A DNA stretch of 64,000 bases from Dioscorea cayenensis subsp. rotundata (taxonomy: Eukaryota > Streptophyta > Magnoliopsida > Dioscoreales > Dioscoreaceae): positions 124,001 through 188,000 of the forward strand of contig NC_052482.1 of the NCBI RefSeq assembly GCF_009730915.1, read 5' to 3'. The notes under the pieces are model-generated. The model saw only the letters and a list, made by a program, of their open reading frames with translations. It was not told the origin of the DNA and made no database searches. Position 1 is the stretch's first letter. Each line of letters opens with the position of its first letter. Below are positions 11,727 to 25,079 of this stretch, piece by piece. Made by a program: the position numbers and the translations under genes.

Positions 11727-14100
11727 TCAAACAATTCAAACCTCTTGCAGTCTGTCTGTCTGCCTCTCTCCCCTCTCTACTTTCTGACTTATCATTAATG
11801 TTTGGTAAGTGATAGTGTTTGATTCACTGACCACCTGAAAGGTCAAGGACTTCGTAAAGGAAGGCAAATTGTATGGCATACTCTTGTCTAATTAAGGAAA
11901 TTGTTAATCCCGAATGTACTTGAATTTATGAGAGTTGGTGTTGCATTATTAGAGCTGAATTGAATGATTTTCAATAGCAAGGTGCACTTTATTTGATTGC
12001 AATATATTTATGAGAAACTGTCACTTAGTGAGTGAATTTTGTAAGGAATTTTTCCTCGGCAAGCAAGTGCAGAAACTGAGGTGGTAACTATACCAATAAA
12101 GTTTCTTGTTTTTGTTAAATTCTTGAATTGTTTTGCATACATACAATTATGTATGCATATATAAATAGATAGATAGTGCTTGATGCTTCCTGTGTTTGTT
12201 TAATCTGACCTTTGTCTAGATACATTCATGAAATTTGTCATCTTCCTCAAAGACAGGAATAGTGGAGAGAACAAAAGGTTTTGGCTTGTACCCAGCATTA
12301 TTGATTTCGTTGTATTTTCTTCTCCAAGGCTCTTGATTCCCAGGTCCCTCCATTCCAAATTCTTAATCAATTTTCTAGTTTGAACTCTAGTGCTGACAAC
12401 TGATTCTTGTACTAAGGAAAAGGTTTGTGCTCGAAGCTAATTAATGCGTTACTTTTGGGTGGTAATTCTGGTGCATTTTTCAGTCCAGAATGACAGCAAC
12501 AGCAACAAGTCATGCTCTGCTTCTTGTACTATTCATATCCTCTTGGAGTTTGGACAGATAGAGCCGGTGGTCCATCTCTGCTACTTATCTGCAAGTCTAT
12601 GAGAGTACTTGTAAGTTCTATTATACATTCTTTCTCCGAAATCACATGCATTCATGCCTACTGGATTAAACTTTCTTTCAGCTTTTGTGCTAGTATATAT
12701 GCTTTTATCTATCTCTACTCAGCAGCTAAATTAAAATCATAATAATAGCTTTATGCAGCACTTCATTTCTAATTAGAAGGATGATGGCTTGTGTTGTGTG
12801 TGTGTATATATATATCCCCAGAAAAAACAAGTGAACTTTAATTAAGAGATTAATAAACTTGTGTGATTAATTAAAAGATTCACATGTTGTCTTAAGAGAC
12901 AGGTACCATCAAACAGTCGGTGCATAAGAGCATAATGAGTCCCTCTTCTTTTTTTAGTTCTTCATTGTCACCTAATGAATTGAGTCAATGAATAAATTAA
13001 TGGATAGCATCATCATTTATTTGATCAAGCACAACTTTAGCAGTCGTTGTACGTAATTCTATTAACACATTGGCCCCCATCTCTTTCATTTATACCATGT
13101 CTGGTAATGCCCATTTGTTGCATTAGAAGATAGGAGGGAAAGAGTAGCAAGAATACTGAGGCTTGCCAAGTTTCATCATATTTAAGTTTAGAGCACTAGA
13201 TGCTGCTGTTGCTACTCTCTCTTTCTCTCAGGCTTCCTTTTCCTCACTAGTTTTATCTGCTTTTCTTGCTAGCTACTTAATTTCTCTGGCTCTTCCTTGG
13301 AAAGTATCAGCATCAAGAGAATTATGTATTAATATATAAAACCACGCGCGCACACACACACACATACACGCATGCACAAACGCAGAAGATGCAACATTGA
13401 TACAATTAAGGCACTGGATAGTGATGGCACTATGATGCTTGCTTGCTTGCTACAACTCTAATTAATGTTTTACTCTAAACTTTATGATGAGGTGTAGAGG
13501 TAAAAGTCTCAAGGTGACATGCTGTGTTTTTGTTCTCAGGGTCACTATCCTCGGGCTAAAGTTAGTAGGTGATTTGAATAAATTCTTTACTTTCTTTTTG
13601 GTGGCTTACTTTTTTTTATGGAATGGCGAGTGAGTATGAGTCTCCAGCGGCATAGCATAGAATCGACCTTTGCTCTAAAACCTTGCAAATGAAGATTGAT
13701 GCCGGCGTCACAGGAGATGGACAGCTTTCATCCATGCCACTGATGACGTGAAAAAGGAAAAATAAAAAAAAGGAAAAAAAAATAAGCACCATGCCATAAA
13801 AATGAAAATAAGGAAAAGAAAATTAATAATAGAGGAGGAAAAACAAAAACAGAGATTAGATGAGATTGTTACAAGACAGATTGAAAAACAATCTATGATA
13901 TGATGATATCTATGTTTGAAAACAATGGAGACAAGTAGAAAACAAAATGCAAAAAACATTGCAAACAAACTTTATTCTGCACTTACCCCACCCTCTTCAC
14001 TCTTGAGAGGAGCTAAGGTGGGCTGAGGCTGAGCTTGGTCACACTGCACAACAAAGTATTTCAGAGATGAACAAGGGACGACTTGTTTTGTTTAATCTTT
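11727..14100. other. Spacer between the CesA pseudogene and the MYB gene; no gene seen
   Basis: No frame here shows a recognisable domain. It contains (CA)n near 13350-13372 and poly-A/AG-rich stretches near 13745-13800. The last few hundred bases are probably the MYB 3' untranslated region, because that gene ends at 14292 on the minus strand. Confidence 0.6.
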
Positions 14101-14291
14101 TTTTTTTTCGCAAGCCTATTTACAGGATGATAATCCATGGCATATCACACAGCTCGGATGCAGCCTTAAATATCCACAATCAAAATTCAGTTTAAAAAAA
14201 GAAAAAAGAAAAAAGATTTCAACTTGCCCCTGTAGTATACGGTTTATATATGTCCTCCTCTCTTGCCTCAATGAACTGGTTAAAATCATGT

Positions 14292-15837
14292 TCAAAAGCT
14301 GTGGATATTCATTCTCTGGAAATCCTTTTCGTACATGTCTGGAGGCTGCAGCGGCTGCTGATGCTGGTTCTGGTGCCAAGAATTCAACTCATCCATATTT
14401 TCAAATTGGTTCTCTGTTTTCATGTCACTGTACAAAGGTTGGCTATGGCTATGGCTTTGGCTTTGGTTTTGGTTTTGGTTTTGGCCATGGATGGCGGCTG
14501 ACATTGAGAACGTGCCCTGGAGGTACTCGGACCATTTGAGGTCCTCTGGCTCGCTTTCCGGTTGTTGGATTTGAGCTTCTTTAGAAGAATGCGTCAGGTC
14601 TGACCATTGAAAAATAGCGTTGTCAAAGAAGGAAGCAGCACCTCTCTGCAACTCAATTCCATTAGCAGCACTGTTTATGGTGCTTCCGCTGCTGTTGCTG
14701 CTGGGTTGACCAGCTTCCCAATAACTGGGAATACACTGTGGAGTGATCAGACCCATAGAGGAGGTGGGGACTGGAAGCATCATTGAGCTTGTTGAAGCTG
14801 ATGGAATTGCTGTGCTGTTGCTGCAGTTGAGCTCCGGGTTCTGACTGAACCAGAGGAGAGGATTCGATGCTGTCAACTGTGGAAGATGGACATAGCTCAT
14901 TGAGTTGGATGAGCTCTCATGACAGGTGACCAGCTGAAAAAGTTCTTTAGTAGTTGTGATTGAATTCTTATTAGAGGTTGAGCACTCAGCTTGGTGGTAC
15001 CCATCCTCCAAGTGCATAAATGGTGGTGGCGGAGGAGCTGGCTCGGTGGAGACAAGGAGTTGTAGTTGCTTGGAGCTGGACTTGTTGTCACTGCTGTTGG
15101 GCGGAGCTGCCTTAATATCTTCTCCAGGCTCATTGGTCTCAGTGAGGGGCTTGTGGGTGTTGGGGTCAATGCCTCTCTGCCTCAGCTTCTTCTTTATGCA
15201 AGAGTTCCACAGGTTCTTGATCTCATTGTCTGTCCTTCCTGGCAACTGTGCCGCAATCTGAGACCACCTGAAGAGCCCAACAACAACAACAACAGCAACC
15301 ACAGAAGAAGAACAATTTTGAGCAGCTGAAGTGTACATATATATATATATATATAGTTTGAGTTGGATGATGAAAATGATGATGATGATGATGATGATCA
15401 GTACTAGTGATTGTAGTAGTAGGTAAGGTACTACCTGTTGCCTAAGACTGCATGGAGTTCGATGATGAGATCCTCCTCCTGCTGTGAGAATGTACCTCTC
15501 TTGAGATCAGGTCTCAGATAGTTTATCCACCTCAACCTGCAGCTCTTTCCGCATCTCTGAAGACCTGCAAAGAAACAAAATTTTTCATATCAATTAATCT
15601 TTTCTCTGAAAACAAAAGAGAAAAAACTGATAGAAAGTTAAGACCATTCTTCTTGGAGTGCATTGTTCTTCTCTGGATGTTGATTATTGAAACAGAGAAT
15701 TTACCTGCTTGCTTGGGGACTGAGCTCCAGCAGCCATGGCCATATTTAGTGATATGCCTCAAGAGCTTCTCATCCTCCTCTGGAGACCAGAGTCCTTTTC
15801 TCAGCTTCTGTTTATAACAGCAGGAGTGCCTTCCCAT
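14292..15837 (-). CDS. R2R3-MYB transcription factor, MYB61/MYB86 type (subgroup 13)
   Basis: Three exons are clear: 15837-15705, 15564-15435 and 15267-14292, giving 133, 130 and 976 bp, 412 residues and the classic R2R3-MYB intron positions. The protein starts [21 protein letters not shown]2 ends [18 protein letters not shown]3 runs [20 protein letters not shown] to [19 protein letters not shown]3 lacks the bHLH-interaction signature. The C-terminus is Ser/Gln/Asn-rich with a (QN/QS/SH) repeat near 14450-14480 and ends FQRMNIHSF. This set of blocks is that of the MYB50/55/61/86 group: nuclear activators linked to secondary wall, mucilage and stomatal control in other plants. That role is family knowledge, not shown here. 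The frame is open with proper GT-AG borders, so the gene looks functional. A start 15 bp upstream (15852) is possible, but MGRHSCC is the conserved family start. Confidence 0.95.
15336..15402. repeat. (AT)n and (GAT)n microsatellites in the second MYB intron
   Basis: ATATATAT at about 15336-15353 and GATGATGAT at about 15374-15400 lie in the 167-bp intron between the second and third MYB exons. Confidence 0.9.
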
Positions 15838-16160
15838 GGGAGCAATGCACACAAGAAATTAATAAAGTTGAGTGTGTGTGTGTGTGTGGCCTGTGGATGG
15901 AGGTGAAGAGAAAATGGAGCAGAGAGTGAGAAGACTGGGGAAGAGGCTAGTTGAGAGAGGAAGTGTAGCTAAGCAGAAGATGGAGATAGAGATAGAGATA
16001 GAGATAGAGATAGAGCGAGGTGTCACAATCACAATCAAGTGGGTGTGATTGGAGTTTGAGGTTTTCCTTCCTCTCTACTTTTCTCTGTTTTCTTCTTCTT
16101 TTAAAGGTGGGGAGGAGGTGAAGGAGAAGAAGGAGCCAGGAGGAGGTTAATTATCTGAGT
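15838..16160 (-). promoter_or_regulatory. MYB 5' leader/promoter region with microsatellites
   Basis: Immediately upstream of the MYB start are a (GT)n run (about 15872-15888) and five to six copies of AGATAG (about 15984-16014). A CT/AG-rich tract follows. On the MYB strand these give pyrimidine-rich leader sequence, common in plant 5' UTRs. No TATA box can be placed with confidence. Confidence 0.4.
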
Positions 16161-16583
16161 TTCAGATGTCTCGTCTTCCTCTCGGAATTAATGTCTCTTT
16201 GCTGAACCCTTGTGTAGGGACTACAACTCTTTGTTCTTGTATCTTAATTTTCAACAGAGAAGGAAATATCTACCTGTCTATGCAATACAATGTGACAAAC
16301 ACCAGTAAATATAACATTTGAAATAAATGGAAGGCTAAGACCAAGCGTCGTACGTTGAATGAAAGAGATACATATATATATATATATATATATTTCATCA
16401 TCATTCATCATCTTGAGTATTATTTATTTGACTGCTATTCACTTTCACAAGAATCACAAGAATCTCTTACATAGTCACAATACAAAAAGGCACCCGGCAG
16501 CCACAACATCTGGCCAAGGTTCATTTGTCATGTCAATAAATATATATATATATATATATATTTATCCCCATGATTAGCCAATA

Positions 16584-16602
16584 GTTTTGCCAGTATATTA
16601 TT
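16584..16602. repeat. Left target-site duplication of a SINE
   Basis: GTTTTGCCAGTATATTATT matches GTTTTGCCAATATATTATT at 16817-16835, 18 of 19 bases. The pair brackets a 214-bp insertion. Confidence 0.9.
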
Positions 16603-16816
16603 GTTTTTTTGGGAAGAGGAGCGGGGCGAACCCACTAGAGACCCCAGAGACGTGCACAAGTCTCGGTGGAACAAGTGGGGACGGGGCCGCGCTCACGTGG
16701 ACGCTGGAACCACCCGTACACAACCACTATTCACAACTTCCAGAAATGTGCCCTCAGCTAAGAATCGAACTCTCACCACTCGGTGAGAGCTCTATCGGTG
16801 ACCCGTGTCGTTGGCT
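16603..16816 (-). mobile_element. SINE insertion
   Basis: A 214-bp GC-rich block lies in AT-rich surroundings, bounded by a 19-bp duplication with one mismatch. On the minus strand it ends in an A-rich tail (rc of GTTTTTTTGGGAAG). Near its 5' end it has TCACCGAGTGG and AGTTCGATTCT, close to RNA polymerase III A and B boxes, though the two are unusually near each other. No protein is encoded. The size, tail and duplication fit a SINE moved by LINE machinery. Confidence 0.75.
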
Positions 16817-16835
16817 GTTTTGCCAATATATTATT

Positions 16836-19763
16836 ATGCATACCTTTTCCGTCTGCTCCTAAATGGCTCTGGCATGAAAAATAAGACACACTTGTTATGA
16901 ATTTATACCTGGGTAATTTATGGAGACGGAGGAGGAGTCCTTTTCTATCTTTGAGGTTAACTATCTAAATTTATGATCACTTTGGAATTTTTTTTCATTA
17001 AATGGAATGAACTATATATACACACATATATACCATGTATTTCCCAAGAGAAGATACGGTAGCTTGCCTTGTTTGGAAAAAATTACTGAACTGTAGGGAA
17101 TCCTTTGGAACACTAGCTGATTTTCTTCCATTTTAGAGTATAAAATTATAAATAGCCACTTCCTGCTTTGATTCATGACCAAATGAAGTAATATTATTAT
17201 TACCTGTGAAATCGGGATATAACTGACGAGTGACGAAGCATATATGGTGCTGAAATTATCTTGTGTACATAATGCATTGTTTTTGCGTGGTAATGCATAT
17301 ATAGTGATAGGACAATTAACTAACTACACATTGATTGTCTTCTGAATTCTGCTAGATATTTAACTCATCACTTAATTATCACATCTAATATCTGCACTTG
17401 TATTAAATCAATCTAAAGATCCAAATTCCTTCTTTTTCCACCAATGCTATGTGATCATAAGTGCAACATTTAAAAAGGTACTTGTGCATATGCATTGAGC
17501 TGTCTCCGTTCAAGCTTGTGTGATTTTCAAACAGTGAAAACTAATTGAATAATACTTGCCATTTTAAAATTCATTTATATTCAATGATTACAAGTGTACA
17601 AAAGCATGATTGAGTTCATGTGATCATAAGGAATTTCAGAGTAAACAAAAAATGTTGGAAATCAAACAATAACAAGGGCTCTGTTAAACAAATACTTTTC
17701 TGACTTGCTATTTAATAAAAATAAAATTTAAAAATTGAAATTACAAGTAGAGGTGGTGCTATCTATTGGCCTTGGACCCCTTCTTTCTCTGAAAGCACAC
17801 TTCTAATCCATGCTGTTTCCAGCTTTTATGAGGGCCCCTTATCAATCAACTGTCCTTAAACCATGACAAAATTGCCAATTAAGCCCCAAACTTTGTCAAA
17901 ACAAACGAATATTTCCTTCTTCTTGTTCCAGTCCCTAAACCAATTAAGAGATTTCTTCTCAACATTTGTAAATTATTATGTATATACTGATATTTTCTTA
18001 CATATTATACGTGGGTGTTGATTAGCCGTCCCTGCCTCAAATTTACACTTGAATACAGTAAAATAAAAATAAGATGAATTTTTTTTTTTTAAAAAAAAGG
18101 AATATATAATAAACTGCTTTATATCTATATGAGAATATCTATTCATGATCTTTCGCAAGATAAAGAGAAAAAAAGGATGCAATGGTCTTCTTCTCTAGGA
18201 CGGATCCACATGGTCATGAGGAGGGGTCCACCATGCATAACCAACGATGAGGATTGAAGGTTTCTTGGGCCAGGCCAAACATAGGAATAACTCAAAATCA
18301 TGGGCCTTGTAGGCCACATCATCCACTGCCAACTTATAACAAACTAATTACACGTGTATGGTGGGCCCCTTATCTTCAGTTTGACTATAGTCAAACTTAC
18401 AGAGAGGCCCCCCAATCGCAGAGAAATCATTCAACCACCATCTTGTTGCCACTTTTTCTCATGACGTGAAAAAATTGTAGCCCCTCCAGACCACAGTGCA
18501 TGCAGTACAATGACAAAATAATAACATCAACAACATGCATACATGGAAATAAGTGTTCGCACACATACAGACACACACACGTTTATTAACTTATTCTTAA
18601 TTATCTAATCATCCATTATATATGGACAATGCCAATTAATTAACAGAAATAATATTATTCGTACAATTTAATTAAGAGATCATGAATCTTTGTTAAAAAG
18701 AATTCCAGACTTTGAGGATTTTTCTTCATATATATATATATATATATATAATTGGAAGAGAGAGAATAGAGTGAAGTCTCTATCGGTGAGAATTAGTGCA
18801 GACTGCTCAGATGGAGCTTTTTGTGGGCTTAATATCAAAGCTTAATGGCAGTTTGCGAGTGACGGAAAGGATCAACAAGGGCAGCATGTGCCATGTCCTA
18901 TTCTGATGTGAAATAGTACCAGTCAAGCCATGCATCCTTTTACAAGTATAAATTAGAATCTCATTCTTTCATTCTAAACCTACGTACAACTGGTTTACAG
19001 TCTCACTAGCTAGACAATATCGTCGGCCAGAGTCCCTATCACGGCGATGGAATCTCATCGTGGCTGCCTTCAAGCCACCCGATCGACAAATCTCTATCAC
19101 TGTTTAATGAGTGATTATAGTTAATTGGCAAAGATTTTAACAAAGTTCAAGATTACAACATGCATGGACGCGACTTTAATATTGACCTTGGTCACCTACT
19201 TACCTTTTACGCTGTACATGATTAAAATTCTTCACTGTACTTTTCTCAAATGAAAATGTCAAACAATGGTCATCATTGAAGTGATCACATGGTAATTTAA
19301 TTAGGAAAACCCAGCTGCCTAATTACAACCAATCCTCTTTGATGTCTACCATTATACAGTGGTTAAAGTTCATTTGTCATGGTGGGGTTTGTCATTTCTC
19401 AGGGAATAATTAGACAAGCATGAAAAGGCAATTAAATGTGTTATTATCATATGCTTTATGTACAAATTGTAATTTGGAATGACATCAAAGCGAGTATCAA
19501 TCACTTAATTTAAAGCCATTGACACGTACATCTCAACTAGAGCAGACGTACATGCATGTGTATAGGGTTTTGATTTTAACAGTACACGTGATAATATGGT
19601 TTTTGTCTGCTGTCTTTGGCTTGTCTAATTAGATCTCTACGGCATGAAGTTGCATGCAGCATTAGCCAGATATATATATTTACAATGAATTCTTCTAATT
19701 TTAGCTTTCATAAAAGGTGTGGTTGGTACATGAAATTTGATATTTTTAATTGGCAGTTATATT

Positions 19764-19798
<35 letters not shown>

Positions 19799-20390
19799 AT
19801 GGAAGTCTAGTAATTACAAAAGGTTATTGATAATTAAATATCACACTAGTCCATGCATGCCTATTTTAATAAGCAATATACCTCAGTAGTCTTGCATGCT
19901 AGGTTCTCCCTTTGGAGTATATATTATGGATATGATTGAGGTCAAGAAACAGCAGTGGGGGTTGAGGTCAGTACTGTATGAAGAGTGAGTTTGTGGTGCC
20001 TCCTTTTGTTATCAAGGATGAAGGGGGAAGAGAAAAATAAAAGGCATCTCGTTCCATATATACAAAAAAAGGGCCCCTAGAACTCAAAAAGAATATTTTC
20101 TGTACTTCCCTACCGACAAAGAACAAAGAGGAAAGTCCGCACTTCCTTAATGCAATGACCACAAGACCCCATTGCCATGTCCCTTTTGCTTCAGCTTTCT
20201 CTCCTTCATTATATGTGAATAGTGATGCTGGGTCCATACAGCTGCTTTATATTCCAAGTTCTGGGGCACTGTTGCTACACTAATTAATTAACAAATTACG
20301 GGTCACAATCAAACCAATATCTTGGGATCCATTATTGCTTTGGGGGTTGTGCTAATTTTTTTTCCCCTATTTTTGATAAAAATGAATAAA
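16836..20390. other. Long AT-rich spacer; no gene recognised
   Basis: Short frames only. It contains (AT)n runs at about 18728-18751 and 19760-19786 and a palindrome with paired W-box cores at 18378-18397. A moderately GC-rich stretch lies near 20000-20250 with no domain in any frame. Nothing supports a protein gene. Confidence 0.6.
18378..18397. promoter_or_regulatory. 20-bp perfect palindrome with two opposed W-box cores
   Basis: AGTTTGACTATAGTCAAACT reads the same on both strands and carries TTGAC on each. WRKY factors bind TTGAC(C/T); here the core is followed by T. No adjacent gene is seen, so any function is speculative. Confidence 0.35.
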
Positions 20391-20394
20391 TAAT

Positions 20395-20530
20395 TAATGT
20401 ACTGGTCTGTGTGTTGTTCTTTGGTACTGGTCGGTCTCTCTGGCTGTGTTGCTTTATGAACTTGTTTGAATCCTTTTAATAAATTGTGATTTATCCACTT
20501 TTTTTAAAAAAATAAAATAAATAAATAATT
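20395..20530 (+). mobile_element. LINE 3'-end remnant
   Basis: The stretch ends AATAAATTGTGATTTATCCA followed by C, T and A runs. This is the same 3' terminus shared by the L1 copies at 32.3, 35.7 and 36.9 kb. Only the 3' untranslated tail survives. Confidence 0.5.
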
Positions 20531-20610
20531 AATTTATTGAAAGGAAAAACGGGTTATGGTAATTTAAATAAGAGACATTCATTTATTAATTTTGCAAAAT
20601 TACTTTATAA

Positions 20611-20611
20611 C

Positions 20612-20664
<53 letters not shown>
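20611..20664. repeat. Compound (AT)n(GT)n microsatellite
   Basis: About 16 bases of alternating AT are followed by about 36 bases of alternating GT. A (GA)n run follows at about 21001-21030. Confidence 0.95.
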
Positions 20665-20665
<1 letters not shown>

Positions 20666-20998
20666 GTTATAAAGTTCAAGGATTGAAGCTCGATGAGTCT
20701 GAATCCTTGTCAAGTGAAGACTTATCTTTGCTTGAGAGAGATCCAATTTGCATGAGGACAATGATTCTTGCAGATAAATAGTTTTATCTAATATTTTGTT
20801 TTACTTGGACAGATTTATTTTGACATTTTTTTTAAGAAGTATATGTAGACAAGTCATGAATGAAATCTCAACCTATCACTTAGGAGGAATAGAATACCAA
20901 CTCTCCTATTGCCGGGGTTAAATTTACTTGATCTTACTATGTATCCTTTCTTTCTAAGAAATATAGTTCATTTTAGGAAATATAGTTCATTCTAGAAA

Positions 20999-21029
<31 letters not shown>

Positions 21030-23650
21030 GCATGTTGTGCTGTAATTTGATATTGAAAGCTAATGCAGTGATTGGAGGCTACTGAGAACAATGTCAATCT
21101 GGTCCTAAATTATATAAAAGATGATGGATATATGGAACCAAAAGTTTCCATTAATAGGATGATGGCAACTCTGGATCAATGGGGAGAAATTAATTAACAA
21201 CTCTGTGCTATTAGCTAGAAAGGTTTTGGAAGAGAAACAAATGTTGTTCAATCAAGTGAAGGATGACTTTAATTTGGCTGACGCATCCAAATTGGATTGG
21301 AGATATAACTTTTATTGAATTCAGAACATAAGGGTCCATATATATGTGCTCAAATGAGTAAAGAATAAAGATGCTTTGAGTTTCAACTCGTTTTTGCTTG
21401 TACAAGTTTATATATATATATATATATATATAATATACATATAATAAAAGCGCACAGATAATTAATATTCCATGCAATGTGTCATCCAATCTGGCCAAAC
21501 CAGCAAGGAAAGAGCATCTTCCTTCAAAACTATATATATATATATATATATATTAAAAATACGCATATGAAAATAATTAAATACATCATACATATTGGAT
21601 TTAAAAGTCAATCATTCCCGAACACAACTAGGTCTCACTGCCCTAAATGTTTAATTTATAAGGGCTCCGTTGACCCCAGTGCTAGCAATGTTTGTTTAGG
21701 TCAATTATTGAAAATTCACTACTGCAGAGCTAGCAAGAAGAGAAGTGACAGTAATTTTATGGCATTAATTTACTCAATGCCTGCATGTGACAATATGTGT
21801 ATATATATACTAATGCATTGCCATATTAATTGTTGTTTTACTGACTTGAATTAATGAATAAATTGAATGAATGAGCAAATTTAGTGGGCCGATATATCTA
21901 AAATGACATGATACATGAGAGGTGCCCTTGGCTCTCTAAGTGTATATATATATTAATATATATAGTAGAAGAAGGAAGAGTAAGTCTATCATCAGTGTGC
22001 ACGAATGAGATGACGACCGACACGGGCCCTCAAAGAGATACTGAATGACTACGGGCATTAGACAGACTAAGAACAAATCCAAGCCAAAATCTTCAACTTC
22101 CAGTATGTTTGTCTTCCACTGGAGCCATGTGAACAGTGTTTGAGCGCTCCGTCCACCATTAAAACATGTGAGCATGCTTCGTCCCGGACGACCCTTATCT
22201 CTTCAGGACGGATTAATTATGGAGGATGGAGATGGGAGAGAACACTTGTGGGCTGTCTCCAAGCTCCTCCTACCCTACAAATGGACCACCACTATCCTTG
22301 CCAAGGGATAATGACAAAAAGGAGCTGCCACTCCACTAGTCCATATTTTAGCTTAAATATTGTTAATTAGACGCGTTGAAAATTCAACTCTCTCATGATC
22401 ATGAGCACCCTCCATGATCAGTTAACACAGCTGGGTTAATTAAACATATATAAGGCAAAAATGATAAATAATTAGGAGATATATGTGTTCAATTGGATCC
22501 TCAACTCTACATTTAATAAGAGTATAAGACTATACCTTACAATTATATATATATATATATATATATATCAAGGACACCATTTTTTTTTTATTAATGTATG
22601 CTCTTATAATGTGGGGTAGGGCTTCTTTTCCTCAAAGATACAAGGGGGTCCTTATGCAACTGTCACACGAGAGAAGATGCCAGGATCGATGTATCAAATA
22701 TGACCCCATTCATCTCTCTAAGGTTATGTCTCCCTTCCAATCAAAGTACATTGCCCACAACCCATGAAGATTAGGTACCAAAGGTCCTCAATAATACCAT
22801 AGCTTTCACAAGAAAAGACGAGTGGAGGGGCACTGCCATGTCCTTCTTGCCCTTATGTCCGCTGTATTCTCCCATAAATATATTCCACATAAGCTATTTC
22901 AATTTTTTTTTTAAATTGAGTCTTCCAATTAAACTTATCTGAAATATCATTTATATATAATTTGAAACTATATAGCTAGATAAGGTGCTATAACAATATA
23001 TAGCACTCTATACATGAAATTTACCATAATTGAGTGTAAAATTTGAGTTGACAATGCTACTTGTATATATGTATAATATATGTATATAATGTATATACAC
23101 AAGCATAGCCATGTCCACTTGGGCTGATGAGTTGCTTTCAAACTAATCAATTTTCAGTTGGCGATGAGTTTCACTGAAAAGAAAGATTGATTACAATAGG
23201 AGTCTAGCAATTAGTTGTATGAAATTAATTAAGGCTCCTTTCCAAACTTGTACGCCCACTAATTGTGATAGATTAGATGTCCTAAACCAACTATCTTAGA
23301 TATGTTCTCACACTAATTAAAGACGTCAATTAATTTTGTACAGGAATCACATGCGGTTCCAACAGTAGTGATGGTTGGTTTCTGTACAAGGGCTAATTGC
23401 CAGTCATTTTCTAGGATCCATTTGTGCTTCTGCATGTTCATGTTTACGTGGATAATATCATGGCATATATTGTGACTCGAGTAACTTCCAATAACTACCA
23501 AGTAAAGCTTAAAGCTATGTATATAATTAACATCCTGTGATCCAACCATGTGGCACGTGGCCTAGGACTTAATTTCTACCATACATAAATATATATTTAT
23601 ATATATTTTTCGATCTTGCCAACGTCCCTCTCATTAGTGTCATTGATCTT

Positions 23651-23684
<34 letters not shown>

Positions 23685-24180
23685 ATATATATTATATATA
23701 CACCCTGCCGACGAGCCATGCATGCACATCCAACAAACAAAATCCAAGAAAGTGACATCCGACACTAATATCATACAATAATACACAGAAGTGTAGCATC
23801 CATGAGTCAGTGGTGTGAGTAGCTCTAATTAGAAACCACACTTTGTACTTTGTTATCTTTTTTTTAATATATTTGTGGTTTATCCAATTTATCAAAAACC
23901 ACACTTTGTATCCTATTTAAAATCCATCGTTTTCTTCCAATTAACAACAAGAAGTTCTACGTCAATATGTTGCATCCAACCATGTGTCAAGGTTTTTTTT
24001 TTTCTCTCTTCTTAAGGAATGCAGACAAATTATAGATTAGAACTTTTAACCTTTAATTGAGAAAGATAATAAATACCAATTTTTTTAAAAAAAATTATGA
24101 ACTCTCTTCCCAAACAATGTTTGGTTGATGTTCATTTCAAATATATATTCGCATAAAGGCATTAATGTAATTAATGCCTG
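20665..24180. other. AT-rich spacer with many microsatellites; no gene recognised
   Basis: (AT)n runs occur at about 21411-21432, 21530-21553, 22541-22568 and 23651-23699. Stretches near 22100-22330 and 22610-22860 are less AT-rich, but no frame shows a domain. A LINE-tail-like phrase (GTGGTTTATCC) appears near 23873-23883. Confidence 0.6.
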
Positions 24181-24184
24181 GTGG

Positions 24185-24380
24185 TGTTTGTCAGTGTTGG
24201 GCCTAGTGGTGGCCTATGTTATGTTTTTTTTTTTCTATTGTTCGCTCTTTATTTATTTATTTATTTATTTTTTGCTCCTATTCCATACTTATTGGACATC
24301 TGTACTTTTTTTTATTTTATGTTTTTTTTTATTCTTTTGTTTTTAATTAAAATGGTTTATTTATCTTTTTAAAATAATAA
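24185..24380 (+). mobile_element. LINE 3'-end remnant
   Basis: T-rich non-coding sequence ending in TTAATTAAAATGGTTTATTT and ATCTTTTTAAAA, matching the 3' end of the L1 family in this window. Confidence 0.55.
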
Positions 24381-24727
24381 TATAATTAAGTATATTAAAT
24401 GTATTAATTTCTTTATAATATTTATTTAAAACATGAAAATAATGAGATAAGCTGTAGAATTATTTTTCCTATAAAAAATTAGTGTGAATTCAACTGTTTA
24501 ATATATAGAAGTATATATAATTTACATTTTTTTTAAAATTTTTGTAAACGTGCAGTTTATTTTCTAAAAAAAATAATTAACTCTATATACCAAATACATA
24601 AAAAAAAATTATAGAATCAATGGGCATATCAAATGTTTTTTATTAATGATTACTAGCTAATTAAAAACATTAACAAGAATTAAAAATTAAAAAATCAACC
24701 TAAATCATCAGCCTGCTATAAACCATG

Positions 24728-24903
24728 TGATTTTTTAAAAAAATGGATAAAACGCATTCATTAAAAAGATCTAACTGGGACAGATAACAGGAATCAAAAC
24801 TCAAAAAAGACCTACAACGAATAGGAAGACAAGTGGAAAGACAAGTAACAAACACAACAAGAAGAGAAAGCCCGTAATGAGAGGGGAAAAAAACCAAGTG
24901 GTT
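24728..24903 (-). mobile_element. LINE 3'-end remnant
   Basis: It begins TTTTTTAAAAAAATGGATAA and then AACGCATTCATTAAAAAG, the reverse complement of the family 3' terminus. The A/C/G-rich 3' UTR that follows resembles those at 32.4, 40.4 and 50.2 kb. Confidence 0.55.
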
Positions 24904-25079
24904 TAACTTTCAAGGAAGTTATAAAAAATTATATCATAAATACATTTTACTACGTGTGGTAACAGGAGAAAGGGAGAAGGAGGCACACATGCAGAGAGAA
25001 GGGGAACTGTTGTGTGCGTGATAGGATGGGGCCCCAATAATAATAATAATAATAATAAAACGTAGACGAGGGTGAATAG

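Noticed and set aside
14250..14539. Plus-strand frames with Gly/Phe or Leu/Val repeats opposite the MYB gene
   Set aside because: Shadows of the His/Ser/Gln/Asn repeat in the MYB third exon.
22140..22370. Possible short gene or MIR precursor in a less AT-rich patch
   Set aside because: No known miRNA sequence, no long inverted repeat and no protein domain could be read.
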